Shown here piece after piece: positions 7,374-15,685 of a stretch of DNA of 64,000 bases. The stretch lies in NCBI RefSeq assembly GCF_000383095.1, contig NZ_AORL01000015.1, forward strand, positions 174,986 to 238,985, in the 5' to 3' direction. This DNA comes from Sphingomonas sp. PR090111-T3T-6A (GTDB taxonomy: Bacteria; Pseudomonadota; Alphaproteobacteria; Sphingomonadales; Sphingomonadaceae). Position 1 is the first letter of the stretch. Each line of letters opens with the position of its first letter. The position numbers and the translations under genes are program-made. The notes beneath the pieces are model-generated. The model ran no database searches. It saw only the letters and a list, made by a program, of their open reading frames with translations, and had not been told where the DNA came from.

Positions 7374-8688
7374 GACTGTTTTGGAAATGGGCTTCGCAGA
7401 ACGTTCGACGTTCCCGGCTAACCTGCTTATGGGAGCGCCAGTGCTGCAGAACTGGCTATTTCCTCACGGCGAGGGGTCGCTATCGTCCAACGTGGGAGCG
7501 GCTGACCTGGCGTATCAACGCTGGTTTCGCTTCAAGGAGGCGTATTCGCCGCGTCTCGTCATGGAGGCCCTTCAAGAGAACAGCCGGCCTGTCGGGCGCT
7601 GCATCGACCCGACCGGGGGATCGGGGACTACGGCGCTGGTCTGCTCTTTCCTTGGCATCGACTGCGACACCGTGGAGGTGAATCCCTTCATGGCCGACTT
7701 GATCGCGGCCAAGACGCGTCGTTACGATACGGGTGCGCTATCGGCCGACATCGCTGCGGTGCTGGGTGGGCGTCCGAAGGACGGTGGCTTGGCGCGGTAT
7801 GCGCACGCCCCCTCGACGTTGATCGAACCTGGCGACGGCGGGCGTTGGGTCTTCAACGCTCCCGTTGCCGCGCAGATCGGGGCGTTCGCGGACGCGATCG
7901 ACCTCGCCCGCGAGGAGCACAGGCCGTTCCTTCGCGTGATGCTCGGTTCGGTCCTGCGTGACGTGAGCAACGTCGTCGTGAACGGAAAGGGTAGGAAGTA
8001 TCGGCGCGGGTGGGACAAGCGCGTGGTCACGGGCGGCCATGTCGTGGATGCGATGCGTGGCGCCTGCAATGCCGGCTACAGCGACATCGTCCGATTCAGT
8101 AACCGTTTACAGGGCGATGTTCGCGTGCACCACGGTGATGCGAGGGTGGAGACGGCGGATCTGCCGGAGGCAGATTGCGCAATCTTTTCGCCCCCGTACC
8201 CAAACAGCTTTGACTATACCGATATCTACAACCTTGAACTATGGATGCTGGGATATCTGAGATCGGGGCAGGACAACCGGAAGCTGCGGCTGGCGACAAT
8301 GCATTCGCACGTCCAGCTTAACAGGGAAGGCCGGGAACCGGCGGGCAGCTCACCGGAATTCCTGCGGGCGCTGGAGGCGGTCGAGGAAAGCCGGTCCCAG
8401 CTCTGGCATCGGGGAATACCGTCGATGCTGCGCTCCTACTTCGCCGACATGGAGGGGATCATCGCCGACCTCGCCGAGCGCATCCGCCCCGGGGGGCTGA
8501 TCACCGTGATCGTCGGGGGCAGCAGCTATGCCGGCATCGGGGTTGATGCCCCTAAGATCATTGCTGAGCTCGGTCAGGACATGGGGCTCGACCTAGTGCG
8601 GCATTCGCCGCTGCGGGCGATGCGGCTGAGCGCCCAGCAAGGCGGACAGTTTGGTCTCTCCGAAGATGCCGTCGTCTTCGCCTGCTAG
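7372..8688 (+). CDS. DNA methyltransferase (SPPY-type, N6-adenine or N4-cytosine)
   Basis: A 438-residue amino-methyltransferase. The S-adenosylmethionine motif I is DPTGGSGTTALV at residues 79-90, followed by an acidic residue in VEVNPF. The catalytic motif IV is SPPYPNSFDYTD at residues 273-284, the form seen in N4-cytosine and some N6-adenine enzymes. A late TRPGG-like turn (IRPGGLITVIVGG) is also typical. Motif I precedes IV, giving a beta-like order, and the 185 residues between them may hold target recognition. No restriction endonuclease gene is adjacent. Instead the gene is divergent from an HTH/PIN pair and converges on a four-gene ABC/KAP operon, so it probably marks self DNA for a defence island or acts as its methyl switch. 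Its stop shares the tetranucleotide CTAG with the stop of the KAP gene. Confidence 0.88.
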   Translation: MTVLEMGFAERSTFPANLLMGAPVLQNWLFPHGEGSLSSNVGAADLAYQRWFRFKEAYSPRLVMEALQENSRPVGRCIDPTGGSGTTALVCSFLGIDCDTVEVNPFMADLIAAKTRRYDTGALSADIAAVLGGRPKDGGLARYAHAPSTLIEPGDGGRWVFNAPVAAQIGAFADAIDLAREEHRPFLRVMLGSVLRDVSNVVVNGKGRKYRRGWDKRVVTGGHVVDAMRGACNAGYSDIVRFSNRLQGDVRVHHGDARVETADLPEADCAIFSPPYPNSFDYTDIYNLELWMLGYLRSGQDNRKLRLATMHSHVQLNREGREPAGSSPEFLRALEAVEESRSQLWHRGIPSMLRSYFADMEGIIADLAERIRPGGLITVIVGGSSYAGIGVDAPKIIAELGQDMGLDLVRHSPLRAMRLSAQQGGQFGLSEDAVVFAC

Positions 8689-10169
8689 CGCTTGAACGTT
8701 GACACGACGGCATAGAGTTTCGCCGGATCGGTGAACTGCGCCGTTTCGAGCGATGCCGCCGCCATTGCCTTTATCGCGTCCGTGACCTCCTGAAGCATGA
8801 AGTCCTTGCCGATGTCGACGACGCTGGTTCCGATCATCGCCTTGAGATTTTCGCGGCTGAATCGTTCGGGCCAGCGCGAGGCGAGCGTTGCTATCGACAC
8901 CGCCTCCCAGGCGGAAAGGGCACCCTGGGGCTGAAACATCAGTGCCGCGCGAGCGCGACTCAGTACGCGTGCGCGCTGACGGAGTGGCAGCTTCTCCAGC
9001 CACGGCTGAACTTGTGAGGTTGCCTCGTTCCAGCCTTCAGGTTCGAATCTCTCGTGACGCGGCCTCATTAATCTTCGTGCGATGCCCTCGACGGCAAAGA
9101 GCAGGACGATCGACACGAATGTCCATGCGGCCGCCCAGTTTGCCCAAGGGCCTGCCAGCCGCATTACCGCGACGGCCACAAAGGCGAGACTGACCAGCGC
9201 GCCGCGAACGACCGTCGGGGTGGGCGGCAGTCTGCGCGGATTGGTCGAAGTGATGCCGGATGCGAGGTCCGGCAGCGGCAGTTCCAGATGCACGACCTTC
9301 TCGAGATAGTCGCGGGCTAGGTCCGTTGCTTTCTCGGCGACCCCGTCCTTCTTGAGGGCCTCGGCGATGCTCTTGATCAGCTTGTCGCCCTCGTAGGCGA
9401 GAAGAAAGGCGATGCGGTTCGCCTTGGGATGGCCGTCGAGTTGGGCGATGGCGCTAAGCACGTCGATGACGTGTGCGGGCGAGCATCGGTCCAAGTCCTC
9501 GACGAGGACCACGAAGCGCGTTCCGCGCGGTTGGGCGGCAGCGAGGACGTCGAAGTCGAACGCGAACCGCTCCAACGCGCCGATGGCGTCCGCCTTGGTG
9601 CCTCCTAGCATCGACCGGAATGTCTCCACCGCCGGCTGGGACAGCTTGGAGAATAAATAGCCGAGGACCGGAAGGCCGAAGACTCCCAGTCCCTCGATCC
9701 AGGTCTTGGGGTTGTTCGCCACGATGCGCGACCATCCCCTGACGTCCGGCAGAAAGTAGAGCGCCATGAGATAGAAGATCGGTGTGAAGATCGCGATCTG
9801 GATCGGAAGCGACTGCCGTGCGAGCTTCGCTAGCACGATCCGTCGCGCTGCGCTCTGCCAGTCGCGGCGGATCGCCGTCGAGATCGCGTAGGACAGGTTT
9901 GCGAGGAACTGCTCCTGACTGGATGTGCGCCACGCGCTGACCAGAACTTCCCGGTGGCGTCCGTCGCGGGTGAGTTCCTCGGCAGCCATCTGGAGCGCGC
10001 TTGACTTGCCGGCTCCCCACGCGCCTTCGATGCCGAGGACGAGCAGCCCGGAGTTATACGGGTCGCGGACGATTCTCGCCACGCTCTTAGCGAATGGCCA
10101 TCTGCCGAACAGGTCGTCGCCGGGCTTCCGGATGGGATTGCTGTCAACGAGGGACGGGCGACCGGTCAT
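8685..10169 (-). CDS. KAP-family P-loop NTPase with membrane segments
   Basis: A 494-residue NTPase. The Walker A is GAWGAGKSS around residues 49-57 and the Walker B is FVVLVEDLDRCSP, with the DLDR ending characteristic of KAP NTPases. Between them are two hydrophobic segments (around IQIAIFTPIFYLMALYF and LGVFGLPVLGYLF), and a second pair lies near LVSLAFVAVAVMRLA and WTFVSIVLLFAVEGI. This matches the KAP trait of membrane helices inserted in the P-loop domain. KAP proteins occur in phage-defence contexts and animal membrane scaffolds. It is the last gene of a four-gene minus-strand operon, and its ATG overlaps the preceding stop (ATGA). The role is inferred: a membrane-located effector or sensor working with the upstream ABC ATPase. 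Confidence 0.85.
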   Translation of the reverse strand: MTGRPSLVDSNPIRKPGDDLFGRWPFAKSVARIVRDPYNSGLLVLGIEGAWGAGKSSALQMAAEELTRDGRHREVLVSAWRTSSQEQFLANLSYAISTAIRRDWQSAARRIVLAKLARQSLPIQIAIFTPIFYLMALYFLPDVRGWSRIVANNPKTWIEGLGVFGLPVLGYLFSKLSQPAVETFRSMLGGTKADAIGALERFAFDFDVLAAAQPRGTRFVVLVEDLDRCSPAHVIDVLSAIAQLDGHPKANRIAFLLAYEGDKLIKSIAEALKKDGVAEKATDLARDYLEKVVHLELPLPDLASGITSTNPRRLPPTPTVVRGALVSLAFVAVAVMRLAGPWANWAAAWTFVSIVLLFAVEGIARRLMRPRHERFEPEGWNEATSQVQPWLEKLPLRQRARVLSRARAALMFQPQGALSAWEAVSIATLASRWPERFSRENLKAMIGTSVVDIGKDFMLQEVTDAIKAMAAASLETAQFTDPAKLYAVVSTFKR

Positions 10170-11110
10170 GCTGCTTCGATGTGGCGGTGCCGCAGGCTGA
10201 GCGGCGCGGTGGCGCACTCGTTGTTCGGTCCTTGCAACGATGGGCAGTCCATGCAGGTGATGTGGGTGGCGACGCCGTCCTGCGCGAGACGGGAATTGGC
10301 GTCGGTGAGAATTCGGATCACGGCGGCCGCCGCCGCAGCCTCGTCAGCCGCGCCTGGGCAGATGGCGGTGACCGCCACCGTCTCAGCATCGGACGTCCTG
10401 GTCACGCGGACGACGCGGTCCTTGGGCGTGATGCGGTAGCCGTTCGCGTTGCGGACCCCCACCTGGAACTTCAGGAAGAGATAGATCGCATTCCTATAGT
10501 ACATCCTCAGGAGCGACCGCGGCGCGCCGCCCTCGAAGAACAGGCGTCCGATGCCGTCGTCGCGGGTCATGCCGGCATGGAAGTCGTTGAGCGACAAAGG
10601 CAGGGCCGTGAGCCCTCCATTCTGCCACGCGGTCGCCAGATGCGCGGACAGCATCATCTCGACCGGCGCAGCGAGCTGCAGGCACCCCAGCCTTACCTGG
10701 ACCGCGCCCGTGTTCGGGTTGAAGGTGACAGAAGTCTGTGCGCCGAGCTGATGCTGATCGAGTGCGGCCTGATGCGCTGCCGCCGTGTTCAGGTCCGTCG
10801 CGCCGAGCGCGATCGCCGCGCGGGTGAGGCTCTCGTTGCAGAGGTGGACGGCCCCGGCGACCGCCGCGCCGTTGTTGAGCGCGACTGCCGGTCCCAGCGC
10901 GGTCGCGGTGGGCAGGAAGTCGTGCAGGACCAACGTGACCGGAGCGCCTGTCGCCAGCCGGCCGTCGGCGCGTTCCGCGAGCAGCCAGTCGAGCACGGTC
11001 TCGACGAACTGCGTGTCCCTGTCGAAGAGGCGGTGCGAGAAGTTGCGCCGCGCGGCCGACATCGCAGCGATCTCTGCTGGGGACATCGGTGGAGGTGGCG
11101 TTGTGGCCAT
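10166..11110 (-). CDS. Uncharacterised 314-aa protein of the ABC/KAP operon
   Basis: I do not recognise this protein. It is alanine-rich and soluble, with a proline-rich start (TTPPPPM), a segment with several small hydrophobic helices (GPAVALNNGAAVAGAVHLCNE), a LFFEGGAPRSLLRMYYRNAIYLFLKF stretch and a C-terminal CMDC pair that could bind metal. No nuclease, protease or TIR signature stands out. It is locked into the operon by overlaps at both ends: its start shares bases with the stop of the 210-aa gene and its stop with the start of the KAP gene. In ABC-three-component systems this slot is usually held by the effector, so an unknown effector or adaptor function is the best guess. Confidence 0.7.
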   Translation of the reverse strand: MATTPPPPMSPAEIAAMSAARRNFSHRLFDRDTQFVETVLDWLLAERADGRLATGAPVTLVLHDFLPTATALGPAVALNNGAAVAGAVHLCNESLTRAAIALGATDLNTAAAHQAALDQHQLGAQTSVTFNPNTGAVQVRLGCLQLAAPVEMMLSAHLATAWQNGGLTALPLSLNDFHAGMTRDDGIGRLFFEGGAPRSLLRMYYRNAIYLFLKFQVGVRNANGYRITPKDRVVRVTRTSDAETVAVTAICPGAADEAAAAAAVIRILTDANSRLAQDGVATHITCMDCPSLQGPNNECATAPLSLRHRHIEAA

Positions 11111-11742
11111 CAGGCTGCCCGCCTCGCCTGCAGATAGTCGAAGTAGAGGGCGATGCTCTCGCGGGCGCCCGGCCGGACTCCGTCGACCTCAAAGTCGGCG
11201 ACGTGGCGCGCAGTCGCCGCCGCGAGATTCTCCTCTCTGAGGTCGCGGATGTCGCCCACGGCCATCCGGCCATCCCGGAAGGTCGCATCCTGGTCGATAA
11301 TCTGGTCCGCATGGTCCGGGTCGAGCTCGGCGAAGCTGGCGACGAGATCCTGCACGAAGCCTGAGGTCCGCCGTCCCCAGCGCGAGCGCTTCAGGATGCT
11401 CGACACCTCGACGCCGGCCGCCGTGATGGCAAACCGGGACTCCCAACCGTCGTCCCGGATGCTTCTGCGTGCTTCAGACGATGCGAAACCGCTGGCAGCG
11501 AGGCGCAGCAGCTCTTCCTGGGCCTCGGGATAGAAGGGCCTGTCGCGGAACTTCAGTATCTTTGGAACGGGTTCTTCGACGCCGTGCACCGGGGCGAGGA
11601 CGGCCGCGTAGAAGAAGAGCAGATGCAGCTTCTCCTGGCTCACGGGGGCAAGGCCCTGGCGAGTGGCCTCTTCGAGGACGAAGATCAGCCAGCCCCGCAG
11701 CCGATGTGGGGCGCCGCCGAACTGGATCGGTTCGTCGATCAC
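11110..11742 (-). CDS. Probable middle component of an ABC-three-component-like system
   Basis: A 210-residue protein with no catalytic motif. It has a helical N-terminus (LIFVLEEATRQ, KLHLLFFYAAVL), then KFRDRPFYPEAQEELLRLAASGF, followed by a winged-helix-like FAITAAGVEVSSILKR portion and a helical end. Helix-rich proteins of this size with a YP...LxxLxxxG core, encoded between an SMC-like ABC ATPase and another protein, match the description of middle components (MC) of ABC-three-component defence-type systems. The match is by pattern and position only. Its ATG overlaps the stop of the ATPase gene and its stop overlaps the next start, so production is probably stoichiometrically coupled. 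Confidence 0.6.
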   Translation of the reverse strand: MIDEPIQFGGAPHRLRGWLIFVLEEATRQGLAPVSQEKLHLLFFYAAVLAPVHGVEEPVPKILKFRDRPFYPEAQEELLRLAASGFASSEARRSIRDDGWESRFAITAAGVEVSSILKRSRWGRRTSGFVQDLVASFAELDPDHADQIIDQDATFRDGRMAVGDIRDLREENLAAATARHVADFEVDGVRPGARESIALYFDYLQARRAA

Positions 11743-13877
11743 CGGTCGCCGGACTCCCGTTCTTCCCCGGCCTTCAGCTCGCCTACCGCCTCGCCGTAGC
11801 GATCGTCGTAGAACTCCTGGTTCTGCCGATACGCCTTGGTCGGCCGCGCGATCTTCAGAAGGTTGAGGGTCCGGCGTTTGCGCGTGTCCAGATCCTCAGC
11901 ATCCGGAGTGCCGAGAAGTCTCGCGATCATGCGTTCGCGCGTCAGGTTGCTGGTTACGAGAAGGACGTTGTCGTGGTTTGCGGCGGCGTAGTTTCTCAGA
12001 AGCGCGCCGGCCTTCTCGACGAAGAACGCGTCGAGGCTGGCCTCGGGCGTCTCGACGGCCAGCATCGATGCACTGCCGGTCGTCGCCACGTGGAGCAGCG
12101 CCATGCGGAAGGCGAGATCGATGAACTCCTTCTGGGATTCCGAAACCTCGGTGTGCCAATTGCGCACCGTCGGCATCGCATCCGCGCCGGAAGCGAGATA
12201 GACTTCGAAGGCCGGCCAGTCGATCTTCTCGTCGGACTGGGCGACCCTGGCCTCACGATCGGTGCGGTACCGCAGCCTGCAGTCCTCCACCATGAAGGCC
12301 GAGGCATATTCCTGGAAGGCGCTGATGATCGCCTCGTGCTTATCGGCGATGTAGTGTTTCGACTGCTCGACTAGACCCTTGTGCCACGCGACGAGGCCGT
12401 CCAACTCAGCCCGCAAAGAGGCGACTTCCGCGTCGATTTCGTCGAGCCGCCCGCGCAATTCGGCGACCTTGGCGATCTGTTCCGCCCGCTGGGCCTCGCT
12501 CCGTTCGCGGCGCCTAGCCTGTTCGAGGTGGGTGAGCGTCCGCTGGAGATCGTCGTTCGCGCGTCGGTATTGGACGCTCAGGTCGGCGGACATCTGGGTG
12601 AGACGATCGACCAGCCGGCGCTTCTGCTCTGCGGTGGCCTCGGCAGCCCTGAGCTCCTCCAGGCGGGCGTCGCTCAGATCCTCAATGTTCTCCTCGCCGA
12701 CCGAGATGTCCGCTTCGCAGACCGGGCATTGATGATGCTCCATGAGCATGCGGGCGCGTTCGTATGTGGCCTCCGTCTTGGTCCCGCAGACGAGGCAGCC
12801 CTCGTGCGAAGCGAGCGACTGCAGGATCAGGTCACCCGGCGCGCGCACCGCGCGGAAGGCTTGCTGGAAGTAGGCTGCCTCGAGGCTGCGAAGGGTGACC
12901 TGGGCCTCGAACGCGTCGGCGCGTGCGCGCAGAAGGTTGTCCTCAGTCTTTCCGATCTCCCCGCTGAAGAACTCGCGTTGAGCCAAGAGATCGTGGCGGG
13001 CTTCGTCGAGGGCCGCCACCTCGCTCACCAGGAGAGAGTATTCCTCCATCTCCTCCGTAGCGTCCGGCATCGCCTCCAGCTCGTCGTTGATAGATTCTCG
13101 CAGCTTGTTCGAGGCCCAGAGCCGGTTCCTGTATTGGCTGTCCGCGCGCAAGACGTCATTGCGGGCCTTCGCGATAGCCTCTGAGAGCTGCTCGTCGACC
13201 AGCAGGATGCGCAGGATCACGAACTGACCGTCGGGATTCCAGATCAGCGGGACCTTGTCCTCGAGGAAGAAGATGAGGTTGCGCACCACAAAGTCGTAAT
13301 CGTAGCGATAGCTCTCCGACGTTCTCGATTTGGCCCCGGCCACGTCGAAGTTCATGAGCATGGCCATCTTGTCCATGAGTTCGGCATCTGACTCGATGGG
13401 ATCGATCGCCGCAATCACGTCGTGGCCGTCCACGGCGTATTCGATGAGCGAGAGATCCCGGAGCGAACGCTTCACCTTGAGCGTTCGCGAGCCGAACAGG
13501 AACGTGGCGGTGGCGGTGGCGTCGATGGCACCGTCCTTCGCGCGCTGCGAGAAGAAGCTGAAGTTCCTGTCGCGGATCAGTCCCGCCTGACGCCGGCCAG
13601 GGCGATCCCGATCCCCCTTTGCGGGGTCGTATGGGCCAACCAGCATTCGAAAGATCACGTTGAGGAGGGTGGTCTTGCCGAGGCCGTTGATACCGACGAC
13701 CACGTTCACGCCCGGAAGGAACAGGTGGTCGAACCCGTCTTGTGAGCCGTTCACATATGGCTCGTAGCCGCTGATCGCCAGACGCGACAATCGCGGGAAC
13801 ACCAGATTCGGCAACTCGATCAACCCCCTTACCTTTCGGTCCCGCCTGTCGTCGGGACCGAACGTCGACTTGTCCAC
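11739..13877 (-). CDS. SMC/Rad50-like ABC ATPase with four-cysteine insert
   Basis: A 712-residue ATPase. The Walker A is GINGLGKTT at residues 62-70. Two coiled-coil arms follow, and at their apex lies a zinc-ribbon-like insert C361-LV-C364 ... C384-PV-C387. The ABC signature appears late as VSESQKEF (about residue 575), followed by the Walker B region MLAVETPEASLD (about 605), where the usual aspartate is a glutamate-containing variant. Size and layout fit ABC ATPases of defence systems (ABC-three-component, related to RecF/Rad50-type proteins) more than a housekeeping RecN or Rad50. Translation starts at GTG 13877. It heads the four-gene overlapping operon with the MC-like, 314-aa and KAP genes. 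A perfect palindrome lies 8 bp upstream. Confidence 0.88.
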   Translation of the reverse strand: MDKSTFGPDDRRDRKVRGLIELPNLVFPRLSRLAISGYEPYVNGSQDGFDHLFLPGVNVVVGINGLGKTTLLNVIFRMLVGPYDPAKGDRDRPGRRQAGLIRDRNFSFFSQRAKDGAIDATATATFLFGSRTLKVKRSLRDLSLIEYAVDGHDVIAAIDPIESDAELMDKMAMLMNFDVAGAKSRTSESYRYDYDFVVRNLIFFLEDKVPLIWNPDGQFVILRILLVDEQLSEAIAKARNDVLRADSQYRNRLWASNKLRESINDELEAMPDATEEMEEYSLLVSEVAALDEARHDLLAQREFFSGEIGKTEDNLLRARADAFEAQVTLRSLEAAYFQQAFRAVRAPGDLILQSLASHEGCLVCGTKTEATYERARMLMEHHQCPVCEADISVGEENIEDLSDARLEELRAAEATAEQKRRLVDRLTQMSADLSVQYRRANDDLQRTLTHLEQARRRERSEAQRAEQIAKVAELRGRLDEIDAEVASLRAELDGLVAWHKGLVEQSKHYIADKHEAIISAFQEYASAFMVEDCRLRYRTDREARVAQSDEKIDWPAFEVYLASGADAMPTVRNWHTEVSESQKEFIDLAFRMALLHVATTGSASMLAVETPEASLDAFFVEKAGALLRNYAAANHDNVLLVTSNLTRERMIARLLGTPDAEDLDTRKRRTLNLLKIARPTKAYRQNQEFYDDRYGEAVGELKAGEERESGDR

Positions 13878-13884
13878 CTAGCCA

Positions 13885-13900
13885 AAATCCCGTGGGATTT
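13885..13900. promoter_or_regulatory. Palindrome AAATCCCGTGGGATTT at the start of the ABC operon
   Basis: A 16-bp dyad with perfect 7-bp arms (AAATCCC / GGGATTT) and a 2-bp centre lies immediately upstream of the GTG start of the ABC ATPase gene. It overlaps or abuts the ribosome-binding region, so it may be an operator or an mRNA hairpin that limits translation of the first operon gene. Confidence 0.5.
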
Positions 13901-14612
13901 CAGCTCATTTCGCAGAACTGGTCTAGACTCAAATTACCCCCAAATCGGTTAAGTCTCGACAGCCTCCGCAAATTCCATTCGCGGAACCTGCATTCCTCTT
14001 CGATGATGCCTACTCTCCTGTGTCGGAATTGATCAAATGATTCCTTAGCACGTCGAAGTCGCTGGGTCGCTTAGCAGTCACCCCGAAAGCTGCCCGGTCG
14101 CTCTCACTCAGAACTTGTCGGCTAAATTCATCGATATAAACTTCCGCTTTCGCTACAGGGATGCCTGAAAGCGGCCTAGCAGCTGGCGGCCCAGTTCTAA
14201 CCATTCCCTGAGTGAGAGAAAGTTTGGCTCAAGCTAAAATCTCCGAATCGCAGAGTGCAAATGGGAGCCTCCGCTTTGGTTGTAAGGCCCGATTTATAAG
14301 ATATTGTTTTGGAGATGAGTGCGATCGAGCCGAAGTTTGGCAGTGTAGGACAGAAAAGCGGCATATATGTGCCCTGTCTAGGCACTTCAGTACCCTGGCC
14401 ATTGAGAGTTGTTGTGAGATCAATCAAAAACCAAAGGGAGGAGGCGGATTGATTCGTGTAATCCGCAAATTTTCTTGAAGGATGCTTTGCCATGTTCGAG
14501 GGAAGCGAACGAAGCAGGATGAAATCGGGAGGCGGCAGAGCGCCTCATCAGATTCAGCTTGGGGCAATTCAGCTGCGGGGAGAAAGCTGGACAGGCCAGA
14601 TGAGATACGAAC
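13901..14612. other. Gene-free region between ABC operon and tRNA-Asn terminator
   Basis: About 700 bp without a gene I can support. It is AT-richer than the flanks in places (for example 14210-14330). Short frames on both strands (65-98 codons) have no family resemblance or good ribosome sites. The promoter for the ABC/KAP operon should lie in the first 150 bp. The region lies downstream of the tRNA-Asn gene, the usual place for island insertion debris, but I saw no integrase gene or repeated tRNA end in it. Confidence 0.6.
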
Positions 14613-14643
14613 AAAAAAAGCCGCAACCCCAAAGGGTTACGGC
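14613..14643 (-). terminator. Rho-independent terminator after tRNA-Asn
   Basis: On the minus strand a GC-rich hairpin with arms GCCGTAACCC and GGGTTGCGGC (one mismatch) and a TTTG loop is followed by seven T residues. It lies about 90 bp beyond the tRNA-Asn 3' end in the direction of transcription, so it should end the tRNA transcript. Confidence 0.85.
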
Positions 14644-14732
14644 GCATAAGATCGCGGTCAAAAATAACCTATATGGCGATCTTAAACTGCAAGGCCTTGA
14701 AAAAAGGGCAGATTCGCCCCTTGTCAAAAGAA

Positions 14733-14807
14733 TGGCTCCCCGGGCCTGATTCGAACAGGCGGCCGTCCGATTAACAGTCGGATGCTCTACCGCTGAGCTA
14801 CCGGGGA
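14733..14807 (-). tRNA. tRNA-Asn (anticodon GTT), CCA encoded
   Basis: The minus strand folds as a 75-nt tRNA. The acceptor stem is TCCCCGG / CCGGGGA with discriminator G and encoded CCA. The D-arm contains AGCTCAGCGGTAGAGC. The anticodon arm is CCGACTGTTAATCGG with anticodon GTT, and the T-arm contains GTTCGAATC. It is followed by a strong terminator. The accessory island ends on its 3' side, a common insertion point for mobile islands. Confidence 0.96.
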
Positions 14808-14884
14808 ACGTTTGCCTCGTGGCGTGGGCGGGCCTATGCATCAGCTTTTCCGGCCTTGCAACCCCGTTTGCGCGTTATCCACAA

Positions 14885-15685
14885 CTAAACCGCGAATTGC
14901 TCCATCGTTATGCGGTCGTCCAGCGCGTGCTCGGGATCGAACAGCAGCGTCAGCGCGATCGAGCGGTCGATCGAGATGTCCACCACCGCCACGTCGCGAA
15001 TCTCGCGCTGATCCGCCACGGCGGAGACGGGGCGCTTCACCGGATCGATCACGCGGAAGGAGATGCGCGCCGTCTCGGGCAGGATCGCGCCCCGCCAGCG
15101 GCGCGGGCGGAAGGCGCTGATCGGCGTCAGCGCCACCAGCCCCGAGCCCAGCGGCAGGATCGGCCCCTGTGCGGAGAGATTGTACGCGGTCGATCCCGCC
15201 GCCGTCGCGGCCATCACACCGTCGCACACCAGCTCGGGCAGCACAGTGCGGCCGTCGACGCTCACCTCGATCCACGCCGTCTGCCGCGTTTCGCGCAGCA
15301 GCGAGACCTCGTTGATCGCCGGGCTGGCGAAGCGCTCGCCATCGACCGTCTCGGCCTCCATGCGCAGCGGGGCGACCGAGAAGGCGCGCGCGCGGGCGAG
15401 GCGATCGTGCAGCGCGTCCAGCCGCCACTCGTTCATCAGGAAGCCGACAGTGCCGAGGTTCATCCCGAAGACGGGACGAATTTCGTGCTGGTCCAGCATG
15501 GCGTGCAGCGTCTGAAGCATGAAGCCGTCGCCGCCCAGCGCCACCACCATGTCGGCGTCGGCGATGCCGGTCCATTCGTAGCGTTGACGCATCTCCGCCT
15601 CCGCCGCCTGCGCGGCAGGGGTGGGGGAGGCGACCAGCGCCAGACGAGGTTCGCGCCGGTCTTCCCGGCCCACGCCGCGGCTCAT
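14885..15685 (-). CDS. nadK: NAD kinase
   Basis: A 266-residue enzyme that phosphorylates NAD to NADP with ATP in the cytosol. The diagnostic motifs are all present: the GGDG nucleotide motif at residues 51-54 (ALGGDGFMLQ), NLGTVGFLMNE, and the glycine-rich DGVMAATAAGSTAYN block with the conserved STAY. Length matches the short alphaproteobacterial NAD kinases (about 255-260 residues). The ATG at 15685 overlaps the moaA stop (ATGA), making a moaA-nadK pair; the two products share no pathway, so the link is transcriptional only. Confidence 0.95.
   Translation of the reverse strand: MSRGVGREDRREPRLALVASPTPAAQAAEAEMRQRYEWTGIADADMVVALGGDGFMLQTLHAMLDQHEIRPVFGMNLGTVGFLMNEWRLDALHDRLARARAFSVAPLRMEAETVDGERFASPAINEVSLLRETRQTAWIEVSVDGRTVLPELVCDGVMAATAAGSTAYNLSAQGPILPLGSGLVALTPISAFRPRRWRGAILPETARISFRVIDPVKRPVSAVADQREIRDVAVVDISIDRSIALTLLFDPEHALDDRITMEQFAV

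Noticed and set aside
14010..14204. 64-codon minus-strand frame between the ABC operon and tRNA-Asn
   Set aside because: Ribosome site directly abuts the start and there is no recognised similarity; it could be a gene remnant but cannot be supported.
14733..14760. A second copy of the tRNA-Asn 3' end as an att repeat
   Set aside because: I looked for the end of the tRNA gene elsewhere in the window by eye and saw no copy; an att site cannot be claimed.
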